Position numbers and translations under genes: made by a program. Positions 1 to 5,003 of a stretch of DNA of 5,506 bases are shown one piece after another (the first letter of the stretch is position 1; every line of letters begins with the position of its first letter). Source of the stretch: Betaproteobacteria bacterium (GTDB taxonomy: Bacteria > Pseudomonadota > Gammaproteobacteria > Burkholderiales > Rhodocyclaceae); assembly GCA_016880375.1 (NCBI GenBank), contig JAEHDO010000279.1, positions 1 to 5,506 of the forward strand, given 5' to 3'. The notes beneath the pieces were generated by a model, which did no database searches, was not told where the DNA came from, and worked only from the letters and a program-made list of their open reading frames with translations.

Positions 1-166
1 CCGGCGGCGGCGGGTAGCGGCCCGAGCGCTGCAGCACGTCGGGCCGGTTGATGCCGGCGAAGTGCACCTCGATGAGGATCTCGCCGCGCCCGGGCTGCGG
101 CTTCGCGCCCTCGCCCACCTGCATGGAGTCCGGCGTGCCGTCGGCGCCGTAGATAACCTGTTTCAC
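1..166 (-). CDS. NAD(P)H:quinone oxidoreductase, PIG3-type zinc-less MDR family (N-terminal 55 residues only)
   Basis: The reading frame starts at a GTG (166-164) and runs off the left edge of the window, so only about 55 N-terminal residues are visible. They read as the GroES-like N-terminal domain of the medium-chain dehydrogenase/reductase superfamily. A short beta-strand start (VKQVIYG) is followed by PGRGEILIEV at about residues 26-35, AGINRPDVLQRSGRYPPPP at about 37-55. The 'N-R-x-D-x-x-Q-R-x-G-x-Y-P-P-P' signature is typical of the PIG3/TP53I3 subgroup of quinone oxidoreductases, which reduce quinones or enones with NADPH and lack catalytic zinc. A clear Shine-Dalgarno GGAGG (180-176) lies 9 nt upstream and fixes the GTG start; a nearby TTG is followed at once by a stop codon. 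The gene sits 33 nt after the second hydrolase and is probably the last visible gene of the same operon. Physiological substrate unknown. Confidence 0.82.
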   Translation of the reverse strand, partial: MKQVIYGADGTPDSMQVGEGAKPQPGRGEILIEVHFAGINRPDVLQRSGRYPPPP

Positions 167-199
167 CTCAAGGTTCCTCCGGAAAAAACAGCTTTCAGT

Positions 200-1096
200 C
201 TAGCGCGTTTGGACCTGCCTGCAGTGCGCGGCGATCGCCTCGACCAGCGTCGGCAGCAGGCCCGGCGGCAGGTCGTGCGCCATGCCGTCGATCACCATGA
301 GTTTCGCGCCCTTGATGTGATGCGCGGTGTCGCGCCCTGCTGCGACCGGCACCAGCGGATCGTCGGCGCCGTGGATGACCAGCGTTGGCGCGGTGATTTT
401 TGCCAGCAGCGAACGCCGGTCGCCGGAGGCGATGATGGCGAGCAACTGCTGCAGCACGCCCGCCGGATGGTAGGCGCGGCGCACGCCGCGGCCGATGCGC
501 CGGCGCAACTCGCCCTGGTCGGTGGGGTAGCCGGGGCTGCCGATGACGCCGAACAGGCGGATCAGGTGTTCGACCACCTGCTCCGGATCGTTCGGATCGG
601 ACGGCTTGCTCAGCAGCGCCCGCATCGCGCGTGGCCTGGAGCGCGACACTTTCGGGTTGCCGCTCGAGGACATGATCGAGGTGAGGCTGAGCGTGCGGTG
701 GGGGAAACGCGCCGCGACGACCTGCGCGATCATGCCGCCCATGGAGGCGCCGACGATGTGCGCGCGCGCGATGCCGAGCGCGTCGAGCAGGCCGACGGTG
801 TCGTCGGCCATCTCGTTGAGCGTGTAGGGCGCGCGCACCGGCAGCTTGAGCCACGCCGAGGCGATGGCGAGCAGCAGGTTGGGCCGCTTCTTCAGGTGGA
901 CCCTGCCGGACAGGCCGCAATCGCGGTTGTCGAAGCGGATGACGCGGAAGCCGCGCTCGACCAGCCCCTGGCAGAAGGCCTCCGGCCAGGCGACGAGCTG
1001 CATGCCCAGTCCCATGATGAGGACGATGGGCGGATCGGACGGCTTGCCGAGGGATTCGTACTCGATCGCCAGGCCGTTGACTTCGACGGACGCCAA
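200..1096 (-). CDS. Alpha/beta hydrolase, RdmC-like esterase type
   Basis: This is a 298-aa serine hydrolase of the alpha/beta fold, probably an esterase acting on a small ester or acyl substrate in the cytoplasm. The frame shows an oxyanion-region strand (PIVLIMGLGMQ, about 23-33), then RFDNRDCGLSG (about 54-64), the nucleophile elbow G-A-S-M-G-G with Ser118, the acid strand IHGADDPLVP with Asp246, and a C-terminal G-M-A-H-D with His274. A complete Ser-Asp-His triad is therefore present. The pattern 'GLG-x-Q-x-x-x-W-P' plus 'RFDNRD-x-GLS' is what I recall for RdmC/aclacinomycin-methylesterase-like proteins. Overall length also fits. There is no signal peptide or membrane segment. The frame stays open further upstream to 1210, but that stretch lies inside the previous gene and is low-complexity. 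The only plausible start after it is TTG at 1096, 4 nt past the previous stop (TAG 1103-1101), with no obvious Shine-Dalgarno, so translation is probably coupled. The family is clear; the substrate is not. Confidence 0.88.
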   Translation of the reverse strand: MASVEVNGLAIEYESLGKPSDPPIVLIMGLGMQLVAWPEAFCQGLVERGFRVIRFDNRDCGLSGRVHLKKRPNLLLAIASAWLKLPVRAPYTLNEMADDTVGLLDALGIARAHIVGASMGGMIAQVVAARFPHRTLSLTSIMSSSGNPKVSRSRPRAMRALLSKPSDPNDPEQVVEHLIRLFGVIGSPGYPTDQGELRRRIGRGVRRAYHPAGVLQQLLAIIASGDRRSLLAKITAPTLVIHGADDPLVPVAAGRDTAHHIKGAKLMVIDGMAHDLPPGLLPTLVEAIAAHCRQVQTR

Positions 1097-1100
1097 GGCG

Positions 1101-1892
1101 CTAGAACCAGCCGCGGCGGCGCGGATTGCGGTAGAGCATGCTGCGCAGCCCGCTGCGGTCGAACGGTTTCCACTCCCCGTCCGGCTGCGCCAGGCGGTCG
1201 GCAATGGCATAGAAGGTCATCGGGTTGAGCCCCATGCCGAGGTGACTGGCCTCGACCTCGATGTTCTCGGTCAGCGGCCCTTCCTGCTCGACGCTGCACT
1301 GCCAGGCCACGACGCCGTCCGTGCGGCTGAAGATGGACGTCGTCGGCACCGGCGGCGGCGTGCGCAGCGGCTCGTGGATTTCCGGTGCGCCGATCTTGTG
1401 GCCGGTGACGAACTCGTAGAGCCGCCAGGCATTGGTCGCCTTCGGATGGCCGGTGAAGGGCGTGCCCAGGGTGATGACCTGGCGCACCGCATCCGGATAG
1501 ACCTTCGCCAATTCGCGCGCATAGAGGCCACCGAGGCTCCAGCCGATCAGGCTGACCTTCCTTTCGTGCTCCTCGTACAGTTCCTTCAGACGCGCCTGGC
1601 ACGACTCGATCACGCCCTCGCGCGGGCCGAGGTTGAAGCCGAGTTTCCAGGGGGATGCTGCGTAGCCGAGCCCCCTGAGGAATTTGCGCAGCGGCAGGGT
1701 GGACACGTCCGGCGCGATCAGCCCGGGGAAGACCAGCACCGGGTGGCCGTCGCCCTTCGGCGCCAGGCGCAGCAGGGGTTTGGCCGCGATCGAGGCGCCG
1801 AACTCCCACGGCGCACGCCCCTCCAGCGCCAGCCTGACCAGGCCGGGCGCCTGCGGCAGGCCGAATTCGTACCAGTGATGCGGGTTGTGCAT
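1101..1892 (-). CDS. Alpha/beta hydrolase, PGAP1/lipase-like, WS/DGAT-associated
   Basis: A 263-aa cytoplasmic serine hydrolase. A core strand PVLVFPGL (51-58) leads into the oxyanion region. The nucleophile elbow G-W-S-L-G-G places Ser119 in a lipase-like setting. IFSRTDGVVAW (187-197) offers Asp192 as the acid, and EASHLGMG (214-221) offers His217, so the triad looks complete. LGTPFTGHP (142-150) resembles the 'LGTP' segment of PGAP1-like and triacylglycerol-lipase families. No signal peptide or transmembrane helix is visible. The ATG start (1892-1890) has a strong Shine-Dalgarno, GGGAGGA (1902-1896). The gene begins 11 nt after the WS/DGAT stop and ends 4 nt before the next hydrolase. From general knowledge, hydrolases of this look recur beside WS/DGAT genes in proteobacteria. 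A role in lipid ester turnover, or in supplying acyl groups or diacylglycerol, is inferred from that pairing and is not shown by the sequence. Confidence 0.88.
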   Translation of the reverse strand: MHNPHHWYEFGLPQAPGLVRLALEGRAPWEFGASIAAKPLLRLAPKGDGHPVLVFPGLIAPDVSTLPLRKFLRGLGYAASPWKLGFNLGPREGVIESCQARLKELYEEHERKVSLIGWSLGGLYARELAKVYPDAVRQVITLGTPFTGHPKATNAWRLYEFVTGHKIGAPEIHEPLRTPPPVPTTSIFSRTDGVVAWQCSVEQEGPLTENIEVEASHLGMGLNPMTFYAIADRLAQPDGEWKPFDRSGLRSMLYRNPRRRGWF

Positions 1893-1903
1893 GCTTCCTC
1901 CCT

Positions 1904-3379
1904 TCAGGATTTTGACGACGTTGTTTTTGTGTTAGCGGCACGCTTGCGCTTCTCCGCAGGGGCGGGCTGCGGCACGGTGCGCTGCTTCAGTTCCTCGTGG
2001 GCCTCCAGCAGCGCCTGCGCCAGCTTGCGCGGGTCGGGCACCGCCTTGCGGGCGACGACGATGCCGAAATCGAGCGCGCCGGCGTAGCTCATCACCGTGA
2101 TATTCACGCCCAGCCCGTGCTCGACGATGGACAGGGGGAAGTAGGCGCGCATGGGCAGGCCGGCGGCATGGAGCGTCACCGGCGGGCCGGGCACGTTGGA
2201 GATGACGAGGTTGGCGATGGGCGGTATGGCGCTGGCGAGCTTCGTTTTGCCGTAGAGCGCGGCCAGGCCGCCCACCAGCCACGGCACGCCGATCGACGGG
2301 AAATCGGTGGGGATGACCGACTGGGCGCGGCGGGCGACGGACTTCATGGCGCCGGACGCATCGCGGATGGCGCGCAGCCGCCGCAGCGGATCGGCAATGT
2401 GCGTGGCGAGGCTGACCAGGCTCAGGGTGGCCTGGGTGGTGAAGTCGGTGTTGCCGGATTCGCGCAGCGAGATCGGCATCGTCGCGATGAGCGGCTTCTT
2501 CGGGATGCCGCCGCGGTGGGCGAGGTAGCGCCGCAGCGCGCCGCTGCACAATGCGAGGACGACGTCGTTCAGTTTCGCCTCCTGGCTGGCGGCGATGGCC
2601 TTCGCCTCGGCCAGGGGAATCGAGACGCAGGCGAAGCCGCGCTCGGCCGTGATCGCCACGTTGAGCGGCGTCTTCGGGCCGAAGGAGAAATTCTGGCGCA
2701 AGGCCGAAGGGCCTTCGCCGCCCCCGCCGCCCGAGCTTTTCACCATGCCGGCGAGGAGCCGGAACACCTCGGGCAGGTGCCGCACCAGCTTCACGTACTG
2801 GGCGGCGTCGTGCCGCAGGGCGGCACTCGCCAGGCTGACGATGCCCGGCTGTTCGGCGCGGGACGGGACGGCGCGCGCAGTGGCCGTTTTCCCTGCCGGC
2901 TGCGGCGCAACGTCGAACAGCGCCTTGGCCAGCGCCACGCCGGCCGCGCCGTCCAGCACGGCATGGTGCACCTTCATGTAGAAGGCCGCCTGCCCGCCCT
3001 GCAGGCCCTCGATGACATGCACTTCCCACAGCGGCCGGCGGCGGTCCATCAGTTCGGCATGCAGGCGCGCGGTGCAGCGTTCGAGCTGCAGGCGCGTGCC
3101 GGGCCGCGGCAGCTTGTGGCGGCGCACGTGGTAGTCGAGGTCGACCGCGCCGCCGTCGGCCCAGACCGGGTTGGCGAAGTGCAGCGGCATCTCCGCCAGC
3201 CGGCGCCGGTAGAGCGGTGCAATGTCGAGGCTGCGCGCCAGCAGCCGCCTGACTTCGGTGTAGAAATCCTTCGTGTAGGCAGCCGGCAGATCGAACAGAT
3301 GCAGGGAGCCGACGTGCATCGGCGTCTCGGGCGTTTCGAGATGCAGGAAGCTGCCGTCGAGTCCGCTGAGGGACTTCAC
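1904..3379 (-). CDS. Wax ester synthase/acyl-CoA:diacylglycerol acyltransferase (WS/DGAT)
   Basis: A full-length (491 aa) bifunctional WS/DGAT, which transfers an acyl group from acyl-CoA to a long-chain alcohol (wax ester) or to diacylglycerol (triacylglycerol) at the inner membrane or lipid-body surface. The N-terminus LSGLDGSFLHLET is canonical. PLWE lies at 116-119. The active-site motif HHAVLDG (138-144) supplies catalytic His139 and Asp143. A flexible linker with five glycines (about 215-224) precedes the C-terminal domain. That domain carries LNDVVLAL (270-277), ISNVPGPP (393-400) and SYAGALDFG (431-439), all family hallmarks. The tail after about 468 is lysine/arginine-rich (KRKR at 477-480). 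The start is GTG at 3379, which overlaps the previous stop as GTGA, with a strong AGGAGGAGGG Shine-Dalgarno just upstream. The canonical N-terminus supports this start. Two hydrolases follow directly, suggesting a neutral-lipid synthesis and turnover operon. Wax ester versus triacylglycerol preference cannot be read from the sequence. Confidence 0.96.
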   Translation of the reverse strand: MKSLSGLDGSFLHLETPETPMHVGSLHLFDLPAAYTKDFYTEVRRLLARSLDIAPLYRRRLAEMPLHFANPVWADGGAVDLDYHVRRHKLPRPGTRLQLERCTARLHAELMDRRRPLWEVHVIEGLQGGQAAFYMKVHHAVLDGAAGVALAKALFDVAPQPAGKTATARAVPSRAEQPGIVSLASAALRHDAAQYVKLVRHLPEVFRLLAGMVKSSGGGGGEGPSALRQNFSFGPKTPLNVAITAERGFACVSIPLAEAKAIAASQEAKLNDVVLALCSGALRRYLAHRGGIPKKPLIATMPISLRESGNTDFTTQATLSLVSLATHIADPLRRLRAIRDASGAMKSVARRAQSVIPTDFPSIGVPWLVGGLAALYGKTKLASAIPPIANLVISNVPGPPVTLHAAGLPMRAYFPLSIVEHGLGVNITVMSYAGALDFGIVVARKAVPDPRKLAQALLEAHEELKQRTVPQPAPAEKRKRAANTKTTSSKS

Positions 3380-3822
3380 GATAGCGAGCCCTCCTCCTGC
3401 CTCATCCAGACGAACATCGCCCGGCCTTGCGCCCTCGCCACGCCGGCCAGGTCGGCCAGCGCCGTGACGATTCCCTTGACCTCGTCGACGGACCAGCCGT
3501 CCTCCTCGAACTCCTCGGTCGCGGCCAGTTCCTCGCCGACCCGGTCGAGGGCGTCTTCCTCGAGTTCGGCAAGCCGCGCCACGGCATCGTCGGGCAGCTT
3601 CATGAGCCAGGGGCCTTCATCGTCGGCCGCATAGAGCGGCCCGCAGTCGGCCATTGCTTCATCGAACAACTCGCCGGTCAGCAGGGCATGGAGCATGGCG
3701 AACTTGGCCTGGTCAAGGCCGTTCGCCTCGAAGCCCTTCCAATCCTCGACCGGCTTCTCCGATTCGATGATCGCCCCGGCATCCTCGCCGTCGGCCACAA
3801 CCACATTCACCAGCATTCCCAT
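3376..3822 (-). CDS. Uncharacterised acidic protein (148 aa)
   Basis: I do not recognise a named family. The protein begins MGMLVNVVVADGEDAGAI, which suggests a beta strand and then a helix. It is very acidic: I count 35 Asp/Glu against 10 Lys/Arg. The densest part is a predicted helical stretch at about 83-112 (LAELEEDALDRV, then EELAATEEFEEDGW). A second helix follows (KGIVTALADLAGVARAQG, about 116-133), and the end is hydrophobic and aromatic (AMFVWM, 135-140). There is no signal peptide, membrane segment or cysteine motif; one Cys is present (Cys60). The ATG start at 3822 has a good Shine-Dalgarno, AGGAGGG (3834-3828), which overlaps the stop codon of the fusion gene. The gene's own stop overlaps the WS/DGAT start by 4 nt (GTGA), so expression is probably coupled on both sides. 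Reading-frame length, codon use and paired ribosome sites support a real gene. A protein-interaction role is possible from the charge, but no function can be assigned. Confidence 0.85.
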   Translation of the reverse strand: MGMLVNVVVADGEDAGAIIESEKPVEDWKGFEANGLDQAKFAMLHALLTGELFDEAMADCGPLYAADDEGPWLMKLPDDAVARLAELEEDALDRVGEELAATEEFEEDGWSVDEVKGIVTALADLAGVARAQGRAMFVWMRQEEGSLS

Positions 3823-3827
3823 CGGTA

Positions 3828-3835
3828 CCCTCCTA
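3828..3835 (-). promoter_or_regulatory. Ribosome binding site overlapping the upstream stop codon
   Basis: Reading the minus strand, TAGGAGGG contains both the TAG stop of the fusion gene (3835-3833) and the Shine-Dalgarno AGGAGGG (3834-3828) of the acidic-protein gene, 5 nt before its ATG. Ribosomes ending the fusion protein would sit on the next gene's initiation site, which favours translational coupling. Confidence 0.75.
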
Positions 3836-4519
3836 GTCGCTGACCTTGCCGCGCAGGGCCTTCACCGCGCCGCGCCGGGTCTTGCTGTCGAGGCGCTTCT
3901 TCTGCGAGCTGCGCGTCGGCCGGGTCGGCTTGCGCTGCTTCTGCGTCACGGCGACGCCGGCGACGAGTTCCTGCAGCCGCTTCAGCGCCTCTTCCCGGTT
4001 CTTCTCCTGGCTGCGGGACTGCTGCGCCTTTATGACGACCACGCCCTCGCGGCTGACGCGCTGGTCGCTCAGCTTGAGCAGCCGCTCCTTGTAGAAGTCG
4101 GGCAGCGACGAAGCGCCGACATCGAAGCGAAGGTGTATGGCGCTGGATACCTTGTTGACGTTCTGGCCGCCCGCCCCTTGGGCACGGATGGCGTTCAGCC
4201 CGATCTCGTCGAGCGGAATGGACACCCTTTCCGAAATCTTCAGCACGCTGCCCGGCGCGCGCTCGTCGGAGGCCAGGTCGTCGGCGTAGGCACGCTTGGC
4301 GTCGGCAGAAAGCAGTTTGACTTCGTACTCGGCCTTCAGCGCCGACGAGCGGTCGGGGTACTCGACGCTCGCCAGGAGGCGCTTCGGCGGATGCGAGCGG
4401 GTATAGCGCGCGCCCTTGCCGCTGGCATGCGCGGCGTAGCGCGCGGCGACATCGACGGTGATGCCGGTATAGATGCTGCCGTCCCGGCATTCGATCAGGT
4501 AGAGGAACCAGGCGCTCAT
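3833..4519 (-). CDS. arfB: GIY-YIG nuclease domain fused to ArfB-type peptidyl-tRNA hydrolase
   Basis: One uninterrupted 228-aa frame carries two domains. Residues 1-84 match small YhbQ-like GIY-YIG proteins: WFLYLIECRDG, then YTGIT (17-21), Arg27, His31, GKGARYTR (34-41) and Glu64 in KAEYEVK. The candidate catalytic set Tyr7, Tyr17, Arg27 and Glu64 is intact. Residues 92-228 match ArfB (YaeJ), the class-I release-factor-like hydrolase that frees peptides from tRNA on stalled ribosomes. They include IRAQGAGGQNVNK with the catalytic GGQ at 117-119, FYKERLL (142-148), IKAQQSRSQEKNREEAL (163-179), and a basic tail (RKPTRPTR, then KALRGKV) that in E. coli ArfB enters the mRNA channel. The ArfB part is 137 aa, close to the 140 aa of the E. 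coli protein. The join is a short linker (about 85-91). The ATG start at 4519 has only a weak Shine-Dalgarno. A GTG at 4246 (Val92) could serve as an internal start for ArfB alone. The acidic-protein gene follows 10 nt downstream. Confidence 0.93.
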   Translation of the reverse strand: MSAWFLYLIECRDGSIYTGITVDVAARYAAHASGKGARYTRSHPPKRLLASVEYPDRSSALKAEYEVKLLSADAKRAYADDLASDERAPGSVLKISERVSIPLDEIGLNAIRAQGAGGQNVNKVSSAIHLRFDVGASSLPDFYKERLLKLSDQRVSREGVVVIKAQQSRSQEKNREEALKRLQELVAGVAVTQKQRKPTRPTRSSQKKRLDSKTRRGAVKALRGKVSD

Positions 4520-4530
4520 CTCAGCAGCGC

Positions 4531-4603
4531 CCGTCCGGCCGCCCGAAGGGCGCTGCGCGCCCCCTCGGGGGGCAGAGAACGAAGTGAGCGTGGGGGCGTT
4601 TCA
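4531..4603. repeat. GC-rich palindromic intergenic repeat, betaproteobacterial type
   Basis: This fills nearly all of the 86-bp gap between the YkgJ gene and the fusion gene. It holds two perfect hairpins back to back: CGCCC-GAA-GGGCG (4540-4552) and GCCCCC-TCG-GGGGGC (4559-4573). A conserved-looking tail, AACGAAGTGAGCGTGGGGGC, follows at 4578-4597. The combination resembles dispersed intergenic repeats that I recall from Comamonadaceae and relatives; this is memory, not a search. With only one copy in the window, its repeat status is inferred from appearance. Confidence 0.6.
4559..4573 (-). terminator. Possible transcription-terminating hairpin after the YkgJ gene
   Basis: A perfect 6-bp all-GC stem with a 3-nt loop lies 33 nt past the YkgJ stop codon on the minus strand, and a second hairpin (4540-4552) follows at once. 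Neither is followed by a U-run, so this is not a textbook intrinsic terminator. It could slow or stabilise the transcript, or act only as part of the repeat. Confidence 0.3.
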
Positions 4604-4605
4604 TC

Positions 4606-4896
4606 TCACGCCCCGAAGCCGAACTTGCGCCTGACCATGAGGCAGTCCGCCGATCCCGCCTGGAACTCCCGGCAGACGAGCGGGCGGTTCGCGTAGATGC
4701 TGCAACCCACCTTCACGCCGAGTTCGCCTTCCAGCGCCGCGCAACGGTGGCCCCAGGACTGCATGCGGCCGTTGTCGAAGTCGATCAGGTCGTCGGGAAT
4801 GCCCTCACCGTCGCGCGGCCCCATCAGCACCGGCCAGGTTTCGGACCAGGCGCAGCAGCCGCCGCAGTCGAGGCAATCGGGAACGCTTTCGCTCAC
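4606..4896 (-). CDS. YkgJ-family cysteine-cluster protein
   Basis: A small protein (96 aa from the chosen start) with the cysteine pattern of the YkgJ/UPF0153-type family, thought to bind zinc or an iron-sulfur cluster; its cellular role is not established. Near the N-terminus, CLDCGGCC gives C-x2-C-x2-CC. Further cysteines follow in GHRCAAL, VGCSIY, PLVCREF and SADC, so eight cysteines are present in total. 'C-x-I-Y-x-x-R-P-x-x-C-R-x-F' is the most diagnostic part. The frame is open to a GTG at 4923 (105 aa), but I prefer the GTG at 4896, because AAGAGGA (4910-4904) lies 7 nt upstream of it, while the 4923 start has no visible ribosome site. The choice of start is not certain. A palindromic repeat separates this gene from the co-directional fusion gene, so it may be a separate transcription unit. 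Confidence 0.87.
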   Translation of the reverse strand: MSESVPDCLDCGGCCAWSETWPVLMGPRDGEGIPDDLIDFDNGRMQSWGHRCAALEGELGVKVGCSIYANRPLVCREFQAGSADCLMVRRKFGFGA

Positions 4897-5003
4897 GCTG
4901 CCATCCTCTTCCCCCTTTTTCACACTAATTTCGCTATGCGAACGGCGATTTCGTTTTACTCGCCTTCATGATATCTTCTCCGCCATTCCATTGGAACATA
5001 TCC
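4897..5003. promoter_or_regulatory. Divergent intergenic region, probable promoters for the SDR and YkgJ genes
   Basis: The stretch between the two divergent starts is clearly richer in A/T than the rest of the window, especially 4911-4980. On the plus strand, TG-A-TATCTT (4969-4977) resembles an extended -10 element (4 of 6 to TATAAT), but no convincing -35 lies at the right distance. I could not pick a defined minus-strand promoter. The call rests mainly on divergent gene orientation and base composition. Confidence 0.4.

Noticed and set aside
754..773. Short alternating CG run (Z-DNA-like)
   Set aside because: It lies inside the hydrolase coding region and is explained by Arg/Ala codons in a GC-rich genome.
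1097..1210. N-terminal extension of the second hydrolase up to an ATG at 1210
   Set aside because: The extra 38 residues lie wholly inside the upstream hydrolase gene and read as Ala/Arg/Ser-rich out-of-frame sequence, whereas the family normally begins near VEVNGLAIEYE.
62..1228. A 388-codon plus-strand open frame opposite the second hydrolase
   Set aside because: Low-complexity Arg/Ala/Asp-rich translation with no motif, antisense to a hydrolase with a full catalytic triad.
1997..3634. A 545-codon open frame on the plus strand opposite WS/DGAT
   Set aside because: It is a GC-driven shadow: composition is Arg/Gly/Ala/His-rich with no recognisable domain, and it lies antisense to a gene with unmistakable family motifs.
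3695..4696. A 333-codon plus-strand open frame opposite the fusion gene
   Set aside because: It crosses the intergenic repeat and two well-supported minus-strand genes, and shows no domain.
4897..4923. Upstream GTG start for the YkgJ-family gene
   Set aside because: No ribosome site precedes it, while the GTG at 4896 has AAGAGGA at ideal spacing. It cannot be excluded fully.
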